From the NCBI GenBank assembly GCA_040437565.1, contig JBDOQK010000004.1:372001-436000 (forward strand): a DNA stretch of 64,000 nt. Direction: 5' to 3'. The DNA comes from Albugo candida. Lineage: Eukaryota; Oomycota; Peronosporomycetes; Albuginales. Shown piece by piece: positions 55,942 to 64,000 of this stretch. How positions within the stretch are numbered: position 1 is the first letter of the stretch; each line of letters starts with the position of its first letter. Below the pieces are notes generated by a model that saw only the letters and a list, made by a program, of their open reading frames with translations, was not told the origin of the DNA and ran no database searches. A program made the translations under genes and the position numbers.

Positions 55942-57981
55942 TCAAGGATTTTTGTGTTGGCGTGCCCACATCTCCGCATACTTTCCATTCTGAATTCGCA
56001 ATAGCTGTTCGTGTTTACCGCTTTCAATCACTTTCCCGCGATGAAACACAAGGATTATGTCCGTGTCTTGGATCGTAGATAAACGATGAGCGATAATGAT
56101 CGCAGTTTTATTCGCCGTTATATTCTTTTTGAATTCCTCCATTATGTCCGCTTCGGTTTCCGAGTCGAGAGAGCTTGTGGCTTCATCGAATACGATTATC
56201 GAGGATTTTTTCAAAATTGCGCGAGCGATGGCGACCCGTTGTTTTTCGCCTCCAGAAAGCTTCAATCCACGCTCACCGACGACCGTATTGTATCCATCCG
56301 GAAAATGTTTGATAGACTGATCCAATTGCGACATACGTGCTGCTTCATAGACTTGTTCTTTTGTGGCGTCAAGACGACCATAATTGATATTGTAAAATAT
56401 AGACTCATTGAATAAGACTGTATCTTGTGGCACCACTGCGATCGCTTTGCGCAAACTATCACTCGATAAACTACGGATATCAACTCCATCAATTCGGATT
56501 GCTCCTTGGTCAGGATCGTAAAAGCGATACAGTAGTCGTAAAATTGTCGATTTACCGGACCCGCTCGTGCCGACGACACCGACAGTGGAATTCCCTGGTA
56601 CTTTGAAGGACATATCCTTTAGAATTGGATGCATCGGACGGTATCCAAAGTGAACATTTTCGAATTCTAACCCATAAGGTGCTGAGGTTGATGGAAGCTC
56701 TAATGTGCCGTCAGTTATTTGTGGCGTGATGGCACCCAATGTGAACATTGTCTCCATATCCGTTAATGCTTGACGGACTTCACGGTAGAGACTACCAACA
56801 AAGCTCAATGGAATCGACAATTGAAATAACAATCCGTTCACCAATACTAAATCACCGACGGTCAATGCGCCTTCCATAATATCACGTGTCGCCATGTACA
56901 TGATAGCCGTCAATCCGATACTAAAAATACCATTTTGTCCAGCATTTAGCAATGAAAGGGAGGTTTGCGTTTTCAAAGCGGCTTTCTGGTATCCTTGTAG
57001 CGATGAATCATATTGCTTTGCTTCATGCATTTCGTTATTAAAGTACTTTACTGTCTCGTAATTCATCAGCGAATCAATTACCTTCCCAGCAGCCTCATTT
57101 TCGAGCTTATTCATTTCCCGTCGTATATCATTTCGCCACTGCGTGATCACAATCGTGAAGACTGTGTATGTCGTAAGCGTTCCAAGAGTGACAAGCGCGT
57201 ACTCAAACCCATACGATCGAGCCATAATCGTTCCGACTAGACCCAGCTCTAGCACAGTTGGAATCACACGAAAAGCCATTGCACGAAGCACATAATCAAT
57301 CGATCGCGACCCACGATCCATTGTCCTCGCTAATGCTCCTGTCTGACGATCCAAATGGAATTTGAGATCCAAAGAGTGTAAGTGTCTAAATACGCGATAT
57401 GCCACTGATCGGATTGTGTCTTGTGCCACTGTTGAGAAAATCGCATTAGTCAATTCATTGGATGCATTGGCTGTGAATCGAGCAACTCCGTACCCCAACA
57501 CAAGTGATAAAGGAACGTAAAACTCGGGGGAAGCCGTAGCGATTTCAATGGCAGGGAATGCACTCATTTGATTCACGAGCGCTTTGAAAAGGAACGGTAC
57601 CTGTATCGTCAGAGCTTTTGATACTATCACAAGTGACGCTGAAATGACAACTCTTCTCTTGATTTTTCGTGCTTGTTTCGATTTCTCATCCGGCCACAAA
57701 TGACTCAGTAAGAAGCGTAAAATCTGTTGTGTTGTTTCCTGCGAGCGATTGGGAAGAATACCATTTGGAGTTTGAGTAAGCTCCTGAACCTTGCTCGAGG
57801 TCGAATGAGCAAAATGAGGCCAAGGAGCACGAAAACGTGGACGAGAAAGTCTATTGCCAGTGGAATAGAGTCTTAACGGCAGATAATTGACTGAATCAAT
57901 AGAAATTGCAAAGGATGAAACGATACGGAGCTGAATTCGGCTTATTGGGAGCATATAACGCTGACGTACGACAGTCAGCAT
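55942..57981 (-). CDS. ATM1: Mitochondrial ABC half-transporter ATM1/ABCB7
   Basis: Exports a glutathione-linked sulfur compound from mitochondria for cytosolic Fe-S cluster assembly. It is a single exon of 679 residues from the ATG at 57981; the GTG at 57990 is not a likely start. An N-terminal arginine/serine-rich presequence is followed by six membrane helices at about residues 110-400. The ATPase domain follows: Walker A GTSGSGKST, Q-loop VVPQDT, signature LSGGEKQR, Walker B IIVFDEATSSLD and H-loop IAHRLSTI. The membrane part carries YETVKYFNNE and TSLSLLNAGQN, typical of the ATM1 group. Lies in the same direction as FYVE-GAF upstream (91 bp) and the orphan downstream. Confidence 0.95.
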   Translation of the reverse strand: MLTVVRQRYMLPISRIQLRIVSSFAISIDSVNYLPLRLYSTGNRLSRPRFRAPWPHFAHSTSSKVQELTQTPNGILPNRSQETTQQILRFLLSHLWPDEKSKQARKIKRRVVISASLVIVSKALTIQVPFLFKALVNQMSAFPAIEIATASPEFYVPLSLVLGYGVARFTANASNELTNAIFSTVAQDTIRSVAYRVFRHLHSLDLKFHLDRQTGALARTMDRGSRSIDYVLRAMAFRVIPTVLELGLVGTIMARSYGFEYALVTLGTLTTYTVFTIVITQWRNDIRREMNKLENEAAGKVIDSLMNYETVKYFNNEMHEAKQYDSSLQGYQKAALKTQTSLSLLNAGQNGIFSIGLTAIMYMATRDIMEGALTVGDLVLVNGLLFQLSIPLSFVGSLYREVRQALTDMETMFTLGAITPQITDGTLELPSTSAPYGLEFENVHFGYRPMHPILKDMSFKVPGNSTVGVVGTSGSGKSTILRLLYRFYDPDQGAIRIDGVDIRSLSSDSLRKAIAVVPQDTVLFNESIFYNINYGRLDATKEQVYEAARMSQLDQSIKHFPDGYNTVVGERGLKLSGGEKQRVAIARAILKKSSIIVFDEATSSLDSETEADIMEEFKKNITANKTAIIIAHRLSTIQDTDIILVFHRGKVIESGKHEQLLRIQNGKYAEMWARQHKNP

Positions 57982-58072
57982 AACGACCACAAAGTCTCGA
58001 GAAATTATAAGCTTTCGTACATAATAAATCGGAAATTTATATCGTTATATTTTGTATTCGTCCGTCATGATG

Positions 58073-59478
58073 CTACTCTGTATCGTCATCGGTCAAGGCG
58101 CTCAGTTTGGCTTCCATTCGAGCGACAGCACTTGCTAATTTGTCGATATCTGCCGAATGCCGACCTAGCTTTGTAAACATAGCCCCTTGTTGCGTGGCAA
58201 GTTGCTGTTGTGTTTGAGTTGTTCTACAAAGTAAATCCATTAACATGCTCTCCATTTTTGGTCCGGCACTAATTTCTGCATTTTCCGACTGATTCGACAC
58301 CACAGTATTGGAAGGAATCGCAACTGAGGTTCCTTTGATTTCTGCTATCCTATCTACACAAAGTGATGGCTGTTCCAGTGGAGGTGGTTGGCTCTGGTTT
58401 GGTTCAGAATGTTGGTTGCCGGTTGCTCTAACATGGGACCGATCTCGAGCCATTTGATCTAAGACACACCTTCTATCCTCCAGATTCTTCATTGTCACAT
58501 TGGAAAGCTTCTCCAGTGTCGCGACATCGCAATGAGTGCGGGGGACAGTGTCGAAAACGAATACTGTTCCAAGTAAATAACCTTTGGAGGTGCAAATAGG
58601 TGCTGCAGCATAAAATCGTATTTTTGCTGCACCGGTGACAAGCGGGTTTTTGACAAAGCGCTTATCCGCTAATGTGTCGCTCACAATCAGTGGCTCTTTT
58701 GTCATGATCGCATGGGCACAGAAAGAAACAGATCGAGGAATCTCATTCTGTGCGAGCCCTACACTTGCTTTGAACCACTCACGGTCTTCGGCGAGCAAGC
58801 TGATTGCTGCAATTGGACATTTCAGAGCATTACTAGCTAAATCGCAGATAATGTCAAACACATCTTCATTTGGTGTGTCCATGATTTCGAAGCTGCTTAG
58901 GGCATCCAAGCGTTCTAATTCGAACGGAGGAATAGGAGGCTTAGGCCATGGATGATCCCAGCCAAAATCCAAGGTATAAGTAAAGTCTTTTTGCTCGAAA
59001 TCTGATGCGGATTGTATCAAACTATCACTTTTCGGCATCAGAGAATGAGACGTATGTGGCTCCCATTTCTTGTCGTCCAATGGAAGGGAACCTGAAGAAT
59101 TAGTCGACGGTGTGGCTGCAAAATTCGTTTGCTTACTTGCTTGCGACAGTATACAGGACATACACACGCGAACTAGAGATCGACCAATAACAGGAAGGTC
59201 TGCTTCCTTTTTCAGCGTGCAGTTGCCACAAACAACTTCTCCGCACTATCGTATACACAATGTATCAGTTAGTGAATGACACAGTTAACTCAGGTAGAAA
59301 TAGGAACCTTTCTGCAATGATGTTTTCGACGAAAGCGCGTAAAGTTACGTGTGCACACGTTACACCGATAGCGTTCAGTGTCGAGTACCCAATCATCCTG
59401 ATGGCGTAGCTGATCAATAGTCAAAACAGTCTTTCCTCTATATTCAGAATTGCTCTCGCTTTCTCCACGTCGTGCCAT
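58073..59478 (-). CDS. FYVE zinc finger - GAF domain protein
   Basis: Exons 59308-59478 and 58073-59245 on the minus strand, with a 62-bp intron splitting the zinc finger, give 447 residues in exact phase. FYVE: WVLDTERYRCNVCTRNFTRFRRKHHCRK|CGEVVCGNC then RVCMSC, with all eight cysteines and the RRKHHCRK motif that binds phosphatidylinositol 3-phosphate. GAF: about residues 165-320 (ERLDALSSFEIMDTPNEDVFDIICDLASNAL... SFCAHAIMTKEPLIVSDTLADKRF), like bacterial-type GAF sensors that bind small ligands. The end has a glutamine-rich and coiled-coil segment. Likely located on endosomes. The ligand is unknown; the fusion is of a kind often met in oomycetes. Confidence 0.92.
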
Positions 59479-59697
59479 TAAGCAACTATGGTGCGATCGC
59501 TAGGATCCTAAAACCAAATGCACAAGTCCAGCAAATCTAGTATACAAGAGGAGAAGCTTTGGTGCGTCTCAAGAAACCTTTTACTTTTTATATGTGTGCA
59601 AAGATGAATCAATTTATGTGCGTAAAGGATTGTAGAGCCTTATGTTATCATGCTATTTATTTCACCATCACCTCGCTTTTACAGCGCTAACGAATAT
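59479..59697. promoter_or_regulatory. 219-bp divergent spacer
   Basis: Between the FYVE-GAF start (minus) and the start of the small orphan gene (plus). No specific motif was identified. Confidence 0.35.
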
Positions 59698-60129
59698 ATG
59701 CCGACATTCATCGAACGCAATGCCAACCAAATAAGGGCCTCGTGCTTGAGAGCTATCGTATACATCATTCGCCAAATTCAAAGCCAAAAAACCACAGGCT
59801 CTCGCTCGTAGAAGTCAAAGGGTACATGCATTGGGATAGTATGTCCGATTTTCAATGCGGTGGAAGAATTACCAGGTTTAGATGCGCTACCGCACCTCTA
59901 CCAGCAGCAGCTGCACATTTCTGTTCAGAATCGGATCTATATGTACCGTAAAAGGCACCAGTTGGTTCACACAAAATTTTATTGGACGCTTATTATGTCG
60001 GCAATTACAATTCTAGGTGTGAGCATTTCAGAAGTTTGCACAGAGAATGTGAAATTCCATCCATACCCAACACCAGCATATTCGCCGAAACGATTCAGGC
60101 AAACCAATCCTCCTTTGAAATTTGGGTAG
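59698..60129 (+). CDS. Small single-pass membrane protein, hypothetical
   Basis: Exons 59698-59757 and 59812-60129, with a 54-bp GT-AG intron, give 125 residues. The protein starts MPTFIERNANQIRASCLRAI and continues [39 protein letters not shown]. It has one hydrophobic helix ([16 protein letters not shown]), then a proline-rich tail. No family was recognised. The last 151 bases are antisense to the final coding exon of the aspartylglucosaminidase gene, so either the two genes overlap or this frame is shorter or spurious. Confidence 0.45.
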
Positions 60130-61201
60130 ATTGCTCCAATAGAGCTCAATGCTTTATGACATGCAACTCGCGGCTATAAAACCCACTCAGATGTGATCTT
60201 TCATATAGGTAACTCGACTTACATGGAAGCCATTGGCCATATGCTGAACCGCTTGTGAAGATGGCAAAAATCGCATCATTATATCGCCATCACCTGTGGC
60301 TGCCGCTCCTCCAATTTTAGAATCAACGTATGCACCGGCACCTGGAATAGTGGCATCACCTACGCGACTACTGTTGATCAGAATATAATCATACTCGAAA
60401 AGTACTTGTGCTTCCTACCCAGCAATTTTGTGATTGGCACCATTAGAACTCGTTCCAGCTGACATACAGAGTCTCTTAGTCATATTTTTTGTCTTGTTAA
60501 GTAGAGTAGAACTCAGTACCACCCATATTGCCATGAGAATCTAATACCACTATACCGATTGTGTCATGATTACTTTCAGCCACCAAGGACTGTGAAGCGG
60601 TATCTTCCGCCGGATGACTTTGCATATCTCCGTCGTAGGCGATGGGACGATAAGGTGGACAGGATGAATTTTGAAGATAGACATTGCGAAAATAATTTGG
60701 CTGACATTTCGCATGTTGCCAATTCCTAAATAACGTCTCCGAAAATGAAGTTGTCAGCGATTCCTCTTGGAATCCCATCACCTTTGCAAATTGAAGAGCT
60801 CCATCTCCCACTAAAATACTATGAGCAGAATAATGGAGAACCGCACGAGCTACTTTGATTGCAGCTTTTACACGTCGCAATTGGCCCACAGCGCCCATTT
60901 GTTTGTACGTTCCATCTAAAATCATTGCGTCCAAAGTTGTCTCACCATTTGTATCTGGGCTTGCACCATATCCAACAGTGTGATCACACTGATCAATCTC
61001 GCAACGGTTGCAACCTGCCACGATCGCATCTAGCACATTATTTACGTCTCCGGGATGATGTTTACTATTTGCAAGAACGTCGAAGGCTGACTTTGTCGCA
61101 TCTGTGAAGGACCACGTATTAATTACAGTTATACCCTTCACTAACAGTAGATAGCCAGCCAGAGACAAGAGAATGATTGTACGAGTATTTTCCATGGTCA
61201 T
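59979..61201 (-). CDS. AGA: N4-(beta-N-acetylglucosaminyl)-L-asparaginase (aspartylglucosaminidase)
   Basis: N-terminal nucleophile hydrolase that splits the GlcNAc-Asn link of glycoproteins in lysosome-like compartments. Exons on the minus strand: 60523-61201, 60419-60458, 60223-60370, 59979-60173; 353 residues in exact phase. A signal peptide follows MTMENTRTI ([14 protein letters not shown]). [46 protein letters not shown] and [13 protein letters not shown] match the alpha chain. NHDTIG holds the self-cleavage site and the catalytic Thr near 214. [15 protein letters not shown] and [14 protein letters not shown] belong to the beta chain. The last exon ([14 protein letters not shown]... FSVQTSEM) still matches the family, so the antisense overlap with the orphan gene is real on this side. 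Confidence 0.93.
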
Positions 61202-61638
61202 TTCTAAAATCGAAATATTTTGTCCAATAATGAGGAGGATAACTGCATACGATTGGACCGAATGTTTGATCGACCGTAGCAATAAACACAGACAATTGAC
61301 ATAGTACCGCTTTGAGCAAGACAAATGATCTCTCGATACTGCCATCTTCACTATCTTGAACTGATCCAAGCCTCATCACCACGTTATTGACTGCTCATTA
61401 AGCGCTAGGAATCATCTTGCAGTATAAATATCAAGTCAATGTAGGAAGGCATTATTTATTCTTGGACGTTGCATTCCCATAAAGCAAACGTTTTATCCGT
61501 TCTTAGAGGTCATTATGTTTGTTAGTGTGTCAAAACCTCGTGGTGACGCGCCTCAATCGTCAACAATCGTATTATCACCCAATCATATCGCTAGTTCTCG
61601 CTTTGTCGTTGGGATCTTTCATTTGCATTCATTCTCTC
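61202..61638. promoter_or_regulatory. 437-bp divergent spacer between AGA and isocitrate lyase
   Basis: Holds the 5' regions of both genes. No individual element was identified with confidence. Confidence 0.35.
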
Positions 61639-63753
61639 ATGGCTCCCGAGATTCTCGAAGCAACTACGCGCCGTCTTCGTCATGTACAGGAGCACTTGAA
61701 GCAGGAGAGCTCTTCCCTTTTGCAACAATCTCGTTCCTCCGATGAAGAAAGCTTGTACGCCAAACGTCTGCAAGAAATGCGAGCATTTTTGTCTGATGGT
61801 CGTTTTCGTTATGTTTCCCGTCCATACAAAGCTGAAGACGTCGTCAAGTTACAAGGTAATCTTGATGTCACTTATGCTTCTTCCGTCTTGTCAAGAAAGC
61901 TGTATACTATGCTGCGAGAATTGCACGATTGTGGACAAGTTAGCCATACATTTGGAGCCCTAGATACCATACAAGTGATTCAAATGGCAAAGTATATGTC
62001 AACGATTTACGTAAGTGGATGGCAATCGTCATCAACAGCTTCGACGTCGAATGAACCAGGACCCGATGTGGCAGATTATCCAATGGATACTGTCCCGAAT
62101 AAAGTAGATCAACTCTTTCGGGCGCAACAATTTCATGATCGTAAACAATATGAAATGAGAAGACGCTTAACAGATAGAGATCGTGCAGAAAACCCACCAG
62201 TGGACTATCTTCGCCCGATTATTGCTGACGCGGATACCGGCCATGGTGGCCTGACTGCGGTTATGAAGCTAACTAAGATGTTCATTGAGCGTGGAGCCGC
62301 TGGCATACATATCGAAGATCAAAAACCAGGAACGAAAAAGTGTGGTCACATGGGTGGCAAAGTCCTGGTTTCTACCCAAGAACATATTCAGCGCTTGGTC
62401 GCCGCTAGACTTCTAGCTGACACACTCAAATCGCCGCTGGTCATTATCGCGCGAACTGACGCAGAAGCTTCAACATTACTAGATAACAATATTGACGGTC
62501 GTGATCATCCCTTCATTATCGGAGCAACAAACATNNNNNNNNNNNNNNNNNNNNNNNNNNNNNNNNNNNNNNNNNNNNNNNNNNNNNNNNNNNNNNNNNN
62601 NNNNNNNNNNNNNNNNNNNNNNNNNNNNNNNNNNCGTGCAGAAAACCCACCAGTGGACTATCTTCGCCCGATTATTGCTGACGCGGATACCGGCCATGGT
62701 GGCCTGACTGCGGTTATGAAGCTAACTAAGATGTTCATTGAGCGTGGAGCCGCTGGCATACATATCGAAGATCAAAAACCAGGAACGAAAAAGTGTGGTC
62801 ACATGGGTGGCAAAGTCCTGGTTTCTACCCAAGAACATATTCAGCGCTTGGTCGCCGCTAGACTTCTAGCTGACACACTCAAATCGCCGCTGGTCATTAT
62901 CGCGCGAACTGACGCAGAAGCTTCAACATTACTAGATAACAATATTGACGGTCGTGATCATCCCTTCATTATCGGAGCAACAAACATGGAGACGGAGTCC
63001 TATGTCGAGGCTTCAAAGCGTGGTACAACTGAAGACTGGGATATCCGTGCCCGAGCTATGACTTACCCGGAAGCTGTACAATTTGCAATTGAGAAATCAA
63101 ATCATCCTGACAAGACAAAACAACTTGATACTTGGATCAGCAAGTATCCAGAAATGAATATATCTCAGATGAAAGCATATGCACTTGCAATGGGTCTCAA
63201 AATCATTTTTTGTTGGGAACGTGCTCGTACTGTCGAGGGCTACTATCGTATCAGGGGTGGCGTTGAGTACTGTATTGCGCGAGCAAGAGCGTACGGGGCA
63301 TACGCTGACGTTATTTGGATGGAGACAGCAAAGCCCGGGATGTCTCAAGCGAGACGATTTGCAGAGGGTGTTAAATCCAAACTTCCTCATCAAATGTTGG
63401 CATACAATCTATCCCCTTCTTTCAACTGGAATGCGGCTGGAATGAGCGATCGTGAAATTGAAAGTTTTGTTGATGACTTGGGCAAACTCGGTTTCTGTTG
63501 GCAATTTATCACGCTAGCAGGTTTTCATTGCGATTCACTTGCGATTACCCGATTTGCACGCGATTATCACCAAAGAAAGATGTTAGCGTATGTGGAAGGG
63601 ATCCAACGAGCCGAACGAGATGAACAGGTCGAAACCTTGAAACATCAAGCATGGTCAGGAACGGAGCTGGTCGACTCGATGCAAAATATCGTTACTGGTG
63701 GACTATCCTCGACTAAAACGATGGGTAGTGGTGTGACAGAATCGCAGTTCTGA
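61639..63753 (+). CDS. ICL1: Isocitrate lyase
   Basis: Glyoxylate-cycle enzyme that splits isocitrate to succinate and glyoxylate, allowing growth on fat-derived acetyl-CoA. Single exon. With the duplicated flank counted once it has 554 codons, 553 residues, typical for eukaryotic ICL. The ATG at 61639 ([15 protein letters not shown]) is preferred over the TTG upstream. Motifs: [32 protein letters not shown] with the catalytic Cys near 235, IIARTDAEA, and YNLSPSFNW. The C-terminus is ESQF, which is not a canonical peroxisomal SKL signal, so a cytosolic or mitochondrial location is possible. Confidence 0.96.
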   Translation: MAPEILEATTRRLRHVQEHLKQESSSLLQQSRSSDEESLYAKRLQEMRAFLSDGRFRYVSRPYKAEDVVKLQGNLDVTYASSVLSRKLYTMLRELHDCGQVSHTFGALDTIQVIQMAKYMSTIYVSGWQSSSTASTSNEPGPDVADYPMDTVPNKVDQLFRAQQFHDRKQYEMRRRLTDRDRAENPPVDYLRPIIADADTGHGGLTAVMKLTKMFIERGAAGIHIEDQKPGTKKCGHMGGKVLVSTQEHIQRLVAARLLADTLKSPLVIIARTDAEASTLLDNNIDGRDHPFIIGATNXXXXXXXXXXXXXXXXXXXXXXXXXXXXXXXXXXRAENPPVDYLRPIIADADTGHGGLTAVMKLTKMFIERGAAGIHIEDQKPGTKKCGHMGGKVLVSTQEHIQRLVAARLLADTLKSPLVIIARTDAEASTLLDNNIDGRDHPFIIGATNMETESYVEASKRGTTEDWDIRARAMTYPEAVQFAIEKSNHPDKTKQLDTWISKYPEMNISQMKAYALAMGLKIIFCWERARTVEGYYRIRGGVEYCIARARAYGAYADVIWMETAKPGMSQARRFAEGVKSKLPHQMLAYNLSPSFNWNAAGMSDREIESFVDDLGKLGFCWQFITLAGFHCDSLAITRFARDYHQRKMLAYVEGIQRAERDEQVETLKHQAWSGTELVDSMQNIVTGGLSSTKTMGSGVTESQF
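62182..62987. repeat. Gap-flanking direct duplication of 353 bp (assembly artefact)
   Basis: 62182-62534 recurs at 62635-62987 around the gap 62535-62634. Read literally, isocitrate lyase would have two active sites; one copy restores the normal length. Confidence 0.92.
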
Positions 63754-64000
63754 ACAAGCTTAGCTGTGGTAGCACATAATGAAAGCAGCAATCTTATTCC
63801 CTTGCGTTTCTTGCTTCATTTCTCTCAAACGCTTTTCCGATTTCCATTCTCACCAGCGTGCGATGTCAATTTTGTTGCCAAGTTATCTGACAGAAACTTC
63901 GATCAATATGTTAGAACTCAGGGGCTCACTTTGCAGGCATCAATGCATAAGTCATTTGTGTGGATTTGGGAACATACGACTCTCCTATGCTGCCACTTGT
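63754..64000. other. 3' flank of isocitrate lyase
   Basis: About 250 bp to the window end with no recognised feature. Confidence 0.5.

Noticed and set aside
61639-63753. Isocitrate lyase with two active sites
   Set aside because: The second copy is the flank of a 100-N gap. Removing it gives the normal 553-residue enzyme in frame.

Overview
The window reads as nuclear DNA of a compact eukaryote, most likely an oomycete and possibly a white rust (Albugo-like). This is inference from four things: short GT-AG introns of about 46-79 bp, intergenic spaces often below 100 bp, a FYVE-GAF fusion of the kind common in oomycetes, and genes of zoospore-type (centriole/cilium) biology beside glyoxylate-cycle and trehalose enzymes. 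No species-specific marker was identified. There are 19 gaps of exactly 100 N. Most are flanked by a direct copy of the same 18-640 bp, which looks like unmerged overlapping contig ends rather than real duplication. Reading only one copy restores open, correctly phased genes, and all merged lengths below assume this.

Layout. 1-11.5 kb is a graveyard of mobile elements: Ty1/copia pol and LTR pieces at both ends, a broken Ty3/Gypsy chromovirus in the middle, and unclassified repeats. 11.6-24.3 kb is gene dense: a 5'-truncated PP2A catalytic subunit, a CCDC57-like coiled-coil gene sharing an 81-bp promoter with a two-domain AAA ATPase, a PH-USP-UBA deubiquitinase and a membrane-anchored trehalase. 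Ribosomal protein uL15 (RPL27A) follows at 24.5-25.1 kb. 25.1-32.3 kb is a second repeat island with LINE-like and LTR-like pieces, a cluster of tiny hairpins, an array of covarying inverted repeats, a minisatellite and an E2-enzyme (UBE2S-like) fragment.

32.3-64 kb is again packed with genes: TBC1D31 (WD40-TBC-coiled coil), an unknown coiled-coil protein, two divergent seven-transmembrane GOST/TMEM87-type paralogues, a NELF-A homologue, a PLP enzyme of the ACC deaminase/D-cysteine desulfhydrase family, and a DUF155/RMND1-like protein. Then come EF-1alpha, mitochondrial IF-3 and IF-2, an orphan 225-aa protein, mitochondrial ABC transporter ATM1, the FYVE-GAF protein, a small orphan membrane protein, aspartylglucosaminidase (its last exon antisense to the orphan) and isocitrate lyase.

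Functional themes: protein synthesis and mitochondrial gene expression (uL15, EF-1alpha, mtIF2, mtIF3, RMND1-like, ATM1), ubiquitin and membrane traffic (USP, TBC1D31, FYVE, GOST), and carbon mobilisation (trehalase, isocitrate lyase). Exon coordinates were worked out by hand from splice signals and reading phase. Family calls rest on remembered motifs, not on database searches.
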